DNA from: an uncultured Rhodobacter sp. | GTDB lineage: Bacteria; Pseudomonadota; Alphaproteobacteria; Rhodobacterales; Rhodobacteraceae | Assembly (NCBI GenBank): GCA_945952585.1 | Contig: CAMFII010000008.1 | Coordinates: forward strand, 1-53,233 | DNA: 53,233 nucleotides | Reading direction: 5' to 3' | Part shown: one piece after another, positions 42,928-50,789 of the stretch | How the letters are laid out: the number at the start of each line of letters is the position of its first letter | How positions within the stretch are numbered: the stretch's first letter is position 1 | Made by a program: the position numbers and the translations under genes | Notes under the pieces: model-generated | Databases searched by the model: none | Seen by the model: the letters and a program-made list of their open reading frames with translations, nothing else | Told to the model about the DNA's origin: nothing

Positions 42928-43272
42928 ATGTCCGATACGCTCGTCCGTCTTGACCGGAGCGCCGCCCCGTCCGAGACCGCCCGCCCCGATCCCGCGAAGG
43001 TCGTCAAGGGCGACCCTGTCCATACCACCTGGAATCTCGAGGACCGGAGCGGTCTTTACTGCGGGCTGTGGCAGTCGACGCCAGGGGCCTGGCGGGTGAC
43101 GTACGAGGAATGGGAATACGTCCACATCCTTGAAGGCATCTCGATCCTGCACGAGGACAACCAGCCGCCGGTCACGCTGCGGGCGGGCGACAGCTTTGTC
43201 ATCCGTCCCGGATTCAAGGGCGTTTGGGAGGTCGTCGAGACCACGCTCAAGGATTACGTGATCCGCACCTGA
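42928..43272 (+). CDS. cupin domain-containing protein
   Basis: 114 aa, single cupin fold (about 25-112). The two cupin motifs are weak but visible: GLWQSTPGAWRVTYEEWEYVHILEG and LRAGDSFVIRPGFKGVWEV. Its layout resembles the DUF861/(S)-ureidoglycine-like cupins that bind small ligands or regulate genes. ATG 42928 has AAGGAGA upstream. It is divergent from panB and ends at a shared terminator with the L,D-transpeptidase. Function unknown. Confidence 0.8.
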   Translation: MSDTLVRLDRSAAPSETARPDPAKVVKGDPVHTTWNLEDRSGLYCGLWQSTPGAWRVTYEEWEYVHILEGISILHEDNQPPVTLRAGDSFVIRPGFKGVWEVVETTLKDYVIRT

Positions 43273-43285
43273 GGCCGGAAAGTCG

Positions 43286-43310
43286 AAGGCCCGGGCCGGA
43301 CCCGGGCCTT
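43286..43310. terminator. bidirectional terminator between cupin and L,D-transpeptidase genes
   Basis: AAGGCCCGGG (43286-43295) pairs perfectly with CCCGGGCCTT (43301-43310) over CCGGA, 13 bp after the cupin stop and 6 bp after the stop of the convergent gene. The stem ends supply A/T on both sides. Confidence 0.7.
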
Positions 43311-43316
43311 GTCGCT

Positions 43317-44141
43317 TCAGCCGTTCGTCGGGCTCGACGGCGGCGGGTTGTTCGCCTCGGTCATCCTGGCATTGACCCCGAGTTCAAGCTTGGACTTGCG
43401 CTCGGCAACATGGGCCAGGGCCTCTTCCTCGGTCATGCCTTCCGGCACCTGCACGATGCGGCCGAATTCGTCGTCGATCCAGATGCCTTCAAGTGCGCGC
43501 GACTCGTCCAGAGTGCGAACGTGAACCGGCGTGCCGATGTCGACGCGGTTGTAGAGGTCGATGATGTCCTGGTTGAACAGCCGGATGCAGCCCGCCGAGG
43601 TCGCCCGGCCAATCGAGGCCGGGTCGATGGTGCCGTGGATGCGGAACATGGTGTCGCGACCGCCCCGGTACAGGTAAAGCGCGCGCGCGCCAAGCGGGTT
43701 GTCGATCCCCCCGGGCAGGCCTGCGGCATAGGGGGCATACAGGTCGGGGCGCGTGCGGACCATGTTGCGGGTCGGCTGCCACGACGGCCATTCCGCCTTG
43801 CGCTGGATGGTGCCGCTGCCCTTGAAGGACAACCCCTCGCGCCCGACGGCGATGCCGTAGCGCACGGCGCGGCCGCCATCGAGGACATAATAGAGCCGGC
43901 GCGAATAGACATCGACCACGATGGTCCCCGGCGCCTCGGGTCCGAAATAGTCCACTTCCGTGCGAAGGTTGTGGGTGATCAGGTATTCCTTGGGAACCGC
44001 AGGGATGAAGTATTCACCATCCTGGAAACCGTCATACATCGGGTTGACGGCCTGCATCGTCACCGGCGGCCCTTTCGGAGCGCAGGCGGAAACGACGGCT
44101 AGGACAGCGAGGATAAGGAAGCGGCGAAGGATCTGCGGCAC
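43317..44141 (-). CDS. L,D-transpeptidase lipoprotein (YkuD domain)
   Basis: 274 aa. The N-terminal signal LILAVLAVVSAC ends in a lipobox (VSAC, Cys at about 20), so it is likely anchored in the outer membrane from the periplasm. The YkuD catalytic signature is HGTIDPASIGRATSAGCIRL with the nucleophilic Cys, His and Arg, at about 170-190; the preceding strands bind peptidoglycan stems. It would form 3-3 cross-links or attach lipoproteins to peptidoglycan. The C-terminus is a Pro/Ser-rich tail (ANNPPPSSPTNG). ATG 44141. Confidence 0.9.
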   Translation of the reverse strand: MPQILRRFLILAVLAVVSACAPKGPPVTMQAVNPMYDGFQDGEYFIPAVPKEYLITHNLRTEVDYFGPEAPGTIVVDVYSRRLYYVLDGGRAVRYGIAVGREGLSFKGSGTIQRKAEWPSWQPTRNMVRTRPDLYAPYAAGLPGGIDNPLGARALYLYRGGRDTMFRIHGTIDPASIGRATSAGCIRLFNQDIIDLYNRVDIGTPVHVRTLDESRALEGIWIDDEFGRIVQVPEGMTEEEALAHVAERKSKLELGVNARMTEANNPPPSSPTNG

Positions 44142-44236
44142 TTGGGGACCGTTTCAGGATTCGTGGAAGGGCGGGCCGAGACATCTGGCATGGTGGCGTG
44201 GAAGGTCAAGTGTTTCGTGCCCGCAGCCATGGAAAA

Positions 44237-44262
44237 GCCCCCGGAAACCGCGTTCCGGGGGC
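44237..44262 (-). terminator. rho-independent terminator of the phytase-like gene
   Basis: GCCCCCGGAA (44237-44246) pairs with TTCCGGGGGC (44253-44262) over ACCGCG; on the minus strand CTTTTCC follows. It lies 30 bp past the stop at 44293. Confidence 0.8.
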
Positions 44263-44292
44263 CGATCTGTGGCAGAAACGATGCGGCAGGGA

Positions 44293-46464
44293 TCAGTCGA
44301 TCTTGCCGACCGTCCAAAGCAGGGTCTCGCCGGAGCTGTCGTCGACGCCGTCATTGTCGGTCACGAGCCAGGCGTTGCCTTCGGCGTCAAACGTCAGGCC
44401 TTCGACCTTTTCGGCGACGTAGCCGTTCTGCGCCTCAAGGTCGGGCAGAAGGTCACGGACCGGCTCCTTGGTGACAACCGGCAGGTCCTTGCCCAGCTCG
44501 CCCGGAACCATTTGGCTGACCGGCACGCGGGTGATCTGCTTGACTGCCGCCTTCTCTGCGACCTGGTTGTCACGTTCGATGAAGTAGACATAGTCACCGT
44601 GGCGCACCATCTCGGACAGGCCGATCCAGCCGCCTTCGGGCGCCTTGTCGAGCGGATAGCGGACAGCGCCCCAGGTCTCGGTCTCCGGATCGTAGGAGAC
44701 GAGTTTCACCTGACCGTTCGGGTCGTCGGCCCATTCGCGCTGCACGGCCATCCAGAGCTTGCCGTCGATCAGGGTGATCCCCTCGAAGCCATAGCGCGTC
44801 TCGCCGGCCAGAAGCGCGGGCGGCAGCGCGATCTCGGTGTCGATCGCTCCTTCGGCGTCGACACGGTAGATCGCATGGGGAACCAGCTTGTCGCTGCGCC
44901 CTTCGGAGGCGAGCCAGAAGCCGCCTTCCCCATCGGCGGCGATGCCTTCCAGATCGAGCTTCTGCGCCGCGTCGCCGCCACGGGTGACAAGCGTCGCAGC
45001 GATGATCCGCGCGGGTTTGGCGGCGGTGTCGATGGTGTAGATCGTCGGCGCTGCCGCATAGACAGAATCGGAAACCGCGTAGAGAAGACCGGGTTTGGCC
45101 GGGTCTGCCGTCAGCGCCGAAAGCGCACCCCAGCCGATCAGGGGATCGCTGCCCGCCGAAGTCAGTGTCGGATAGGCCGCAGGCGCATCCTGAAGCTGAT
45201 AGACCATCACATGCGCCGAGGCGCCGCCATCTTCGCGCAGATCAACCTCGTTCGCGGTGGCCAGCAGACCACGGGACGGGATCGCCACCAGACCCTCGGG
45301 GCTGATGCCCGAAGGCAGGATCTGCTTCAGGACCGGGTTCTTCAGGTCCGAAATGTCATAGACAGCCACGACCGAGCCACGTTCGGAGGCTAGGAAAGCC
45401 ATCGGCACGCCGTCGAAGCTCGCAATCTCGACCGACTCGATCTCGACGCCTTTCGACTTGGAGCGGTGCTCGGGGTAATGGCCGATCGCGGCGATGGCGC
45501 GCTCCAGCGATGCGCCGGACTCCCACACCACCGTGCCGTCCTTGGCCAGGATGGTCCAGCCGCGCGCGCCGCCCTTGTAATCGCCTTCGTTGGCGATGGC
45601 GAAATGGTCGTCGTCGATCCACTTCACGCCGTCGGGCTCGCGCAGGGCACCGTCGCGCTTGGAGGTGAAGTCGAGCCTGCCGTTCTTCTTGGTGTCGATA
45701 CCCTCAAGGTCGACGGAACCGGCCGAGAAGTGGTGCAGGATCTTGCCGTCGCTGCCGACCACGACGATGTGGTTGTTTTCCTGCAGCGTCAGGACAATCT
45801 CGCCCTTGGCATTGATGTCGACGAACTCCGGCTCTGGGTCTTCCGGCGCGATCTCGGCAAGACCGGTCACATCGATCTTCTGCAAGGCGGCGCAATCGGC
45901 GGCTCCATCCTTGACGGGCAACTTCACCAGATACCCGGCAGGCATCTGTGGCAACTCGCCGTCGTTCAGGTCCTCGTCGCGCTCGTTCTCGATGGCGATG
46001 GCAAGAAAGCTGCCATCCGGCGCCGCGGCAACGGAGTCGGGCTGCCCGCCCAGATCACATTCCGCCACGACCTTGCGGGTGGCCGGATCGACGGTGACGA
46101 GCTTACCCGAGGGCTTGGCCTTGCTTTCCGAGGTATTGACCGCAGCGAAGACACGGTTGCCGATGAAATGCGCCGTGGTTGGCTCGCCCCCCATCTCGAC
46201 ATTGCCGAGCGGCTTCGGTTTGGCCGGGTCGGTGATGTCGACAAGGCCGATCACACCAAGGGGGCTGTCGGTATAGACGAGCGTCATGCCGTCGGGCGAA
46301 GCGGTGATGATCTCGGCGCTGGTCGCGCGCGCGGTGTCTTCGCCCGCCGCCATGTTGAGCGGCGTTGCAAAGCTGGCAATGCGGTTGAAATTCGCCTCGG
46401 CGAGCGCGGGCAGGGCCGCGCTCAGGGCGAGAAGCGAAGTCAGGCCGGCAAGCTTGACGGTCAT
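44293..46464 (-). CDS. secreted phytase-like/esterase-like beta-propeller protein
   Basis: 723 aa, periplasmic. A signal peptide (LTSLLALSAALPALAEA, cleaved near 22) precedes a beta-propeller-like half (about 30-430; WD-like blocks SPLGVIGLVDITDPAKP, TVDPATRKVVAECDLGGQP, DGALREPDGVKWIDDDHFAI) and a C-terminal part (about 430-723; DLEGIAADGEGGFWLASEG, RYGFEGITLIDGKLW, EGLTFDAEGNAWLVTDNDGVDD) that fits the 'esterase-like activity of phytase' family. Such proteins are thought to release phosphate from organic phosphates. A Pho box upstream supports a phosphate-starvation role. ATG 46464. Catalytic residues are not assigned here. Confidence 0.82.
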   Translation of the reverse strand: MTVKLAGLTSLLALSAALPALAEANFNRIASFATPLNMAAGEDTARATSAEIITASPDGMTLVYTDSPLGVIGLVDITDPAKPKPLGNVEMGGEPTTAHFIGNRVFAAVNTSESKAKPSGKLVTVDPATRKVVAECDLGGQPDSVAAAPDGSFLAIAIENERDEDLNDGELPQMPAGYLVKLPVKDGAADCAALQKIDVTGLAEIAPEDPEPEFVDINAKGEIVLTLQENNHIVVVGSDGKILHHFSAGSVDLEGIDTKKNGRLDFTSKRDGALREPDGVKWIDDDHFAIANEGDYKGGARGWTILAKDGTVVWESGASLERAIAAIGHYPEHRSKSKGVEIESVEIASFDGVPMAFLASERGSVVAVYDISDLKNPVLKQILPSGISPEGLVAIPSRGLLATANEVDLREDGGASAHVMVYQLQDAPAAYPTLTSAGSDPLIGWGALSALTADPAKPGLLYAVSDSVYAAAPTIYTIDTAAKPARIIAATLVTRGGDAAQKLDLEGIAADGEGGFWLASEGRSDKLVPHAIYRVDAEGAIDTEIALPPALLAGETRYGFEGITLIDGKLWMAVQREWADDPNGQVKLVSYDPETETWGAVRYPLDKAPEGGWIGLSEMVRHGDYVYFIERDNQVAEKAAVKQITRVPVSQMVPGELGKDLPVVTKEPVRDLLPDLEAQNGYVAEKVEGLTFDAEGNAWLVTDNDGVDDSSGETLLWTVGKID

Positions 46465-46522
46465 GGACGATCCCCGTTCTGTGAAATGTCCCGCCCAGAT
46501 GGAGGCGGGACATGACCTGGGG

Positions 46523-46540
46523 ACGACAGTTATGTGACGG
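46523..46540 (-). promoter_or_regulatory. Pho box upstream of the phytase-like gene
   Basis: Read on the minus strand the site is CCGTCAC-ATAA-CTGTCGT: two 7-bp direct repeats close to CTGTCAT separated by 4 A/T-rich bases, as in PhoB-binding sites. It lies 59-76 bp upstream of the ATG. PhoB control under low phosphate is the natural inference and fits the gene product. The downstream inverted repeat ATGTCCCGCC/GGCGGGACAT (46486-46513) lies in the 5' leader. Confidence 0.65.
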
Positions 46541-46561
46541 TTCGATTAAACCGTCAGCGCA

Positions 46562-47260
46562 TCAGACAGATCGCGCAAGGCCACCGTCGACCTTGAGGTT
46601 CTGGCCGGTGATGTAGCTCGCTTCGGGCGAGGCGAGGAAGGAGACGGCTGCGGCGATCTCGGCCGTTGTGGCGTAGCGGCCCATCGGGATACGGGCGCGG
46701 ATCTCTTCCTTTTCGGGGAAGCTGTCGGTGAAGCCTGGCAGCACGTTGTTGATGCGGATCCCCTCGCGGGCGAAGGCATCGGCATAGACCTTGACGAAGG
46801 CGGCAAGGCCCGACCGGGCCACGGCCGAGGTCGGGAAGCCCGCCTCGGGTTCGAAGGCGTTGTAGGACGAGATGTTGACGATGGCGCCGGAGCCCTGCGC
46901 GCGCATCGTGGGCGTGACGGCGCGGATCGGCCGGACCGCGGAGAGGAAATAGACCTCGAAGCCCTGGATCCATTGCTCGTCGGTGATCTCGGCGATGGGC
47001 GCGCGGGGACCGTGGCCTGCGGAGTTCACCAGAACGTCGATGCGGCCCCACTTGTCGAGCGTCGCCTGCACGACGCGGTCGATATCGGCCTGCGACTGGT
47101 TCGAGCCGGTGACGCCCAGCCCGCCGAGTGCATTTGCCAGCGCCTCGCCCTTGCCGGAAGAGGACAGGATCGCGACCTTGCAGCCATCTGCCGCCAGCCT
47201 CCGCGCCGCCGCCGCGCCGATGCCGCTACCGCCCGCGGTAATGAGTGCTACCCTGTCCAT
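46562..47260 (-). CDS. short-chain dehydrogenase-like protein lacking catalytic Tyr and Lys
   Basis: 232 aa. SDR cofactor motif TAGGSGIGAAAARR (residues 8-21) and NSAGHG (79-84) are present, and the C-terminus ITGQNLKVDGGLARSV is typical. The catalytic Ser is S132 (ISSYN). The YxxxK motif at S+13 instead reads S145-A-V-A-R149 (FPTSAVARSGL), so Tyr is Ser and Lys is Arg. Catalysis by the classical mechanism is doubtful; a binding or regulatory role, or an altered mechanism, is possible. ATG 47260. It ends 21 bp upstream of the phytase-like gene's Pho box. Confidence 0.85.
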   Translation of the reverse strand: MDRVALITAGGSGIGAAAARRLAADGCKVAILSSSGKGEALANALGGLGVTGSNQSQADIDRVVQATLDKWGRIDVLVNSAGHGPRAPIAEITDEQWIQGFEVYFLSAVRPIRAVTPTMRAQGSGAIVNISSYNAFEPEAGFPTSAVARSGLAAFVKVYADAFAREGIRINNVLPGFTDSFPEKEEIRARIPMGRYATTAEIAAAVSFLASPEASYITGQNLKVDGGLARSV

Positions 47261-47361
47261 CCGATCCTCCCTTGCTGAGGCGCCCTGTGTGGCATGACCG
47301 GGCGGCGGGGGGAAGCCGCTTGCCTTGCCCGCACGATGCGTCAGGGTGGAGAAGTCGAGCG

Positions 47362-47410
47362 GGGGGCTGTCTGCCCCCGCACCCCCGAGGATATTTCTGA
47401 GCAGAAAATG
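47362..47410 (-). repeat. inverted copy of the dispersed intergenic repeat
   Basis: Read on the minus strand it gives ATTTTCTGCTCAGAAATATC, CTCGGGGGTGCGGGGGC and AGACAGCCCCC, matching the core and GGGGGC-N5-GCCCCC hairpin at 40949-41016. It ends one base before the ribosome site of the P1 peptidase gene, so it lies in that gene's promoter/leader rather than at a 3' end. Confidence 0.75.
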
Positions 47411-47418
47411 GAGGCAGG

Positions 47419-48426
47419 ATGAAACCGGGGCCGAGGAACCTCATCACCGATGTCGAGGGGCTGAGCGTCGGCAATGCCGAGGATGCGCGGATCCGGACGG
47501 GATCGACCGTGCTTTTGGGCGACCGGCCGTTCACGGCGGCGGTCTGCGTGATGGGTGGCGCGCCGGGGACGCGCGAGACCGACCTCTTGGCGCCGGACAA
47601 GCTGGTGCAGGAGGTGGATGCGCTGGTGCTATCGGGCGGATCGACCTTTGGCCTCGATGCGGCGTCGGGTGTCGTCGACGGGCTGCGCGAGATGGGGCGG
47701 GGCTTTGCCGTGGGCGAGGCGCGGGTGCCGATCGTGCCGGGGGCGATCCTGTTCGACCTGCTGAACGGGGGCGACAAGGGCTGGAGCGAGAACCCTTACA
47801 AGCGGCTCGGTCGCGCGGCGCTGGCAGCGGCGGGGCCGGAGTTTCGCCTTGGCTCGGCCGGGGCCGGGTATGGCGCGACGACCGGCAGCGTTAAGGGCGG
47901 ACTGGGGTCTGCCTCGGCGGTGCTGGCGAACGGGCTGACGGTTGGGGCGCTGGTCGCGGTCAACGCGCTTGGCAGCCCGACCGTGGGCGAGGGTCCTCAC
48001 TTCTGGGCGGCGCATTGGGAGCTGGACGATGAGTTCGGCGGTTTCGGCGCGCCTGCGAAGGGCGTGGCCGGGGACGAGCCGGCGCCACGGAAGCGGATGG
48101 GCGAGGCGACGACGATCGCCATCGTGGCGACGGATGCGATCCTGACGCAGGCGCAGGCGCTGCGGATGGCCACGGCCGCCCATGACGGCATGGCGCGGGC
48201 GCTGGTGCCCTCGCACACGCCCTTCGACGGCGACCTGGTCTTTGCGGCGGCGACGGGACGGAAGCCGTTGCCGGACCCGGTGGCCGATCCGTTCCTGCTG
48301 GGCCATGCAGCGGCGAGTTGCCTGGCCCGGGCAATCGCGCGAGCGGTCTATTTGGCGGAGGCGAAGGAGGGCGACCTGCAAGAGGCCTGGGTGACCCGGC
48401 ACGGGCGGCGGGCTACCAGCGGCTGA
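47419..48426 (+). CDS. P1 family peptidase (DmpA/ornithine acyltransferase fold)
   Basis: 335 aa. Family landmarks: ITDVEGLSVGNAED at the N-terminus, LSGGSTFGLDAASGVVDGL, AGAGYGATTGSVKGGLGSAS and the self-processing site GEATTIAIVATDAIL, where T231 is the predicted N-terminal nucleophile after autocleavage. In DmpA-like aminopeptidases the protein splits into two subunits here. The usual Gly/Asn before the nucleophile is Ala in this copy. Substrates are N-terminal D- or L-amino acid amides or beta-peptides; the exact one is unknown. ATG 47419 has GAGGCAGG upstream. Its stop overlaps convergent moaE by 14 nt. Confidence 0.88.
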   Translation: MKPGPRNLITDVEGLSVGNAEDARIRTGSTVLLGDRPFTAAVCVMGGAPGTRETDLLAPDKLVQEVDALVLSGGSTFGLDAASGVVDGLREMGRGFAVGEARVPIVPGAILFDLLNGGDKGWSENPYKRLGRAALAAAGPEFRLGSAGAGYGATTGSVKGGLGSASAVLANGLTVGALVAVNALGSPTVGEGPHFWAAHWELDDEFGGFGAPAKGVAGDEPAPRKRMGEATTIAIVATDAILTQAQALRMATAAHDGMARALVPSHTPFDGDLVFAAATGRKPLPDPVADPFLLGHAAASCLARAIARAVYLAEAKEGDLQEAWVTRHGRRATSG

Positions 48427-48853
48427 GGGCCTGTTCGTCCTCGTCCTTCGCGGCGACCCAGCCGGCGCCCTCTGCCGTGATCTCCTTCTTCCAGAAGGGG
48501 GCGCGGGATTTCAGGTAATCCATCAGGAACTCGGCGGCGGCGAAGGCCTCTGCCCGGTGCGGCGCAGCGGTCGCGACCATCATGATCGGCTCGGAGGGGG
48601 CAAGGCGGCCGTAGCGATGGATGACCAGCGCGCCGGTCAGGTCCCATCGTTCGGAAGCCTCTGCCACGATGGCGGCGATCGCTTTCTGGGTCATGCCGGG
48701 ATAGTGCTCGATCTCCATCGCCTGCAACCGGCCGGCGATGTCGCGCACAAGGCCGGTGAAGGTGACTACGGCCCCGGCCCCCGACTGGGCGGCGGCGAAA
48801 GCATTCGTCTCGGCGCCGAGGTCGAAGGGCTCGGGCTGGATGCGGACCTGCAT
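48413..48853 (-). CDS. moaE: molybdopterin synthase catalytic subunit
   Basis: 146 aa. The family blocks GAVVTFTGLVRDIAG, IEHYPGMTQKAIAAI, VIHRYGRLAPSEPIMMVATAAPHRAEAF and LKSRAPFWKKEI with the catalytic Lys are all present. With MoaD it inserts two sulfurs into cyclic pyranopterin monophosphate to make molybdopterin. It starts 3 nt after the moaD stop. Length is normal (about 150). Confidence 0.95.
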   Translation of the reverse strand: MQVRIQPEPFDLGAETNAFAAAQSGAGAVVTFTGLVRDIAGRLQAMEIEHYPGMTQKAIAAIVAEASERWDLTGALVIHRYGRLAPSEPIMMVATAAPHRAEAFAAAEFLMDYLKSRAPFWKKEITAEGAGWVAAKDEDEQALSRW

Positions 48854-48856
48854 CGC

Positions 48857-49105
48857 CTAGCCGCCGGTCATCGGCGGGAAGAAGGCCACCTCGCGCACCC
48901 CGGCGAGGGGCGCCGAAAACTCGGACAGTTCCTGGTCGAGCGCCACGCGCAGCGCAGCGCGATCCGAAAAGGCGACTGCGTAACGGTCTTCCCGGGCAGA
49001 GAGTTCGGCGATGAGGTCGTTCACCGTCGCCGCCTGGGTCTCGATCCGCTCGCGCGGCAGACCGATGCGTTCGCGCACCCAGGCGAAATAGAGAACGTCG
49101 ATCAT
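48857..49105 (-). CDS. moaD: molybdopterin synthase sulfur-carrier subunit
   Basis: 82 aa ubiquitin-fold protein ending in the diagnostic Gly-Gly (PPMTGG), which is adenylated and then thiocarboxylated. The N-terminal strand IDVLYFAWVRERIGL and VREVAFFPPMTGG are characteristic. ATG 49105 overlaps the pgsA stop by 4 nt and moaE follows after 3 nt, a tight three-gene operon. Confidence 0.94.
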   Translation of the reverse strand: MIDVLYFAWVRERIGLPRERIETQAATVNDLIAELSAREDRYAVAFSDRAALRVALDQELSEFSAPLAGVREVAFFPPMTGG

Positions 49106-49767
49106 TGTCCGTCCCGCAGATAGGGCAGCGACTTGCGGAAATATTCCCAGCCGGTGACGAAGGTGAGCACGGCTGCGATCCAGATCAAGACCAGTCCCAA
49201 CCAGGTCGCATAGGACGAACAGCCATGCGTCCCGCAGGAGCGGATCGGATCGGCGAGGCCCTGGTTGACGAGGTCGGCATACTGATCGGGAGTGAGTCCG
49301 CGGCGTGCGATGCCTTCGAGATGTTCAAGGCCGGTGCCGAGGAACAGGACGGCGATAGCGACCATCTGCGTCGTCGTCTTCCATTTGGCGAGCTGGGTCA
49401 CCTTCAGGTGCGGCCCCTTGGCTCCAAGATATTCACGCAGGCCCGAGACGAAGACCTCGCGGAACAGGATCACGGTCGAGGGCAGAATGAGCCAGGGATT
49501 CATCCCGGAATAGCCGGTAATGACCATGATCGCGATCACCACCATCGCCTTGTCGGCAATCGGGTCGAGCATCGCGCCGAAGCGCGACTCCTGCTTCCAC
49601 AGCCGGGCCAGGTAGCCGTCGAAATAGTCGGTAATGGCCGCGCCGATGAACAGGGTCAGGGCGAACCAGTCGGCCCAGGGACGGTGGAAATACAGGAACA
49701 TCACCGCCACGCCGGGCGCGGCGAGCAGGCGCAGGATGGTCAGCGTGTTCGGGATGGTCCAGATCAT
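49102..49767 (-). CDS. pgsA: CDP-diacylglycerol--glycerol-3-phosphate 3-phosphatidyltransferase
   Basis: 221 aa inner-membrane enzyme, first step of phosphatidylglycerol synthesis. The CDP-alcohol phosphatidyltransferase motif D-x2-DG-x2-AR-x8-G-x3-D-x3-D reads DYFDGYLARLWKQESRFGAM then LDPIAD. Five to six hydrophobic segments follow the usual pattern. I chose ATG 49767 (MIWTIPNTLTILRLL); ATG 49785 would add MGYLPN. There is an unusual hydrophilic insert near residues 155-180 (RRGLTPDQYADLVNQGLADP) before the last helix. Coupled to moaD. Confidence 0.93.
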   Translation of the reverse strand: MIWTIPNTLTILRLLAAPGVAVMFLYFHRPWADWFALTLFIGAAITDYFDGYLARLWKQESRFGAMLDPIADKAMVVIAIMVITGYSGMNPWLILPSTVILFREVFVSGLREYLGAKGPHLKVTQLAKWKTTTQMVAIAVLFLGTGLEHLEGIARRGLTPDQYADLVNQGLADPIRSCGTHGCSSYATWLGLVLIWIAAVLTFVTGWEYFRKSLPYLRDGQ

Positions 49768-49800
49768 GTTAGGGAGATAGCCCATTAATTGGGCTGTGGA

Positions 49801-49825
49801 AAAGAGAAAGGATTGCCTTCTCTTT
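49801..49825 (-). terminator. hairpin between the DMT transporter and pgsA
   Basis: AAAGAGA (49801-49807) pairs with TCTCTTT (49819-49825); GGA/CC pairs extend it. On the minus strand the hairpin is followed by a T-rich run. It would partly separate the transporter transcript from pgsA. Confidence 0.5.
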
Positions 49826-49836
49826 CCGGGCGGACG

Positions 49837-50748
49837 TTAAGAACCGGCGGCGGCCTGCTGGGGACGGGTCAGGGTCCAGATCAGATGCGCGACCGCCGCG
49901 CTGAGGATGATCGCGCCGCCAACCAAGGTTGGGACCGGAGGCACCTCGCCGAGGAACAAGAGAACCCAGGCCGGCGCAAACCCGGCGTTGAGGATTCCGA
50001 GGAGCCCGGCCTGCGCCGCCGGAATTCGCCGGATCGCCGAGAAGATCAGCAGGTTCCCGCCGGCAAGCTGGATCGCCCCGAACAGCGCGAGCAACAGCCA
50101 GTCATGCCCCGAGACCATCGAGAGGCTGGCGAAGGGCAAGGCGAGCAGACCGCTGGTCAGGACAGTGATTGCGATGATCGGCAGGATGTCCATCTGCGGG
50201 TTCTTGCGGACCACGAGGACAATCGCCGAGTAGCAGAACAGGCAACCGACCGCGAGGATGTCGCCGACAAGGCCGCCCGTGCTGGCACCCGAGGCCATCA
50301 TGATCGCGATCCCGGCGAAGCCGGCCAGTGCCGCGAGAAGGGTCGCGGGATCGAGCCTTTCGCCAAGGACCAAGCGCGCGGCAAGGGCCGCGACGAAGGG
50401 GGCCGTGGCAAAGATCATAAAGAAGTTCGCTACCGAGGTATTGGCCAGCGACAGGATGTTCATGACCATCCCGACGGCGTTCAGGAGGACGAAAGCCAAG
50501 CCCCAGACCCCAAGCGTCACCAACCGCCGCAAGCCACCGGGACCGTCGCGCAAGACAAGAAGCAGTACCAGGAATACAAAGGCCATGAAGCCGCGCGCCG
50601 AGGCCGTCGTGAAACCGTCGGTGCCGAGAAGACGGGTGAACAGGCCCGAGGTCGAGTCCACCATGGAGCCGAACAGCAGAAGAAGCAGACCGAACTGCGA
50701 GGAGGACAACCGCGACATGGATTTCCAGAAGGACTGGATGCCACTCAT
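49837..50748 (-). CDS. DMT family (EamA) transporter
   Basis: 303 aa with ten hydrophobic segments in two EamA repeats (about 20-150 and 165-295). Typical blocks: GLLLLLFGSMVDSTSGLFTR, SVANFFMIFATAPFVAALAA, RLVLGERLDPATLLAALAGF, GNLLIFSAIRRIPAAQAGLL and the end-loop EVPPVPTLVGGAIIL. Members export amino acids, metabolites or drugs; substrate unknown. It sits 41 bp after uvrC and before pgsA on the same strand, splitting a usual uvrC-pgsA neighbourhood. ATG 50748. Confidence 0.88.
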   Translation of the reverse strand: MSGIQSFWKSMSRLSSSQFGLLLLLFGSMVDSTSGLFTRLLGTDGFTTASARGFMAFVFLVLLLVLRDGPGGLRRLVTLGVWGLAFVLLNAVGMVMNILSLANTSVANFFMIFATAPFVAALAARLVLGERLDPATLLAALAGFAGIAIMMASGASTGGLVGDILAVGCLFCYSAIVLVVRKNPQMDILPIIAITVLTSGLLALPFASLSMVSGHDWLLLALFGAIQLAGGNLLIFSAIRRIPAAQAGLLGILNAGFAPAWVLLFLGEVPPVPTLVGGAIILSAAVAHLIWTLTRPQQAAAGS

Positions 50749-50789
50749 GCCACGCGGCGGCAGATATGAAAAGTGCCGCGCGTAAAGAC

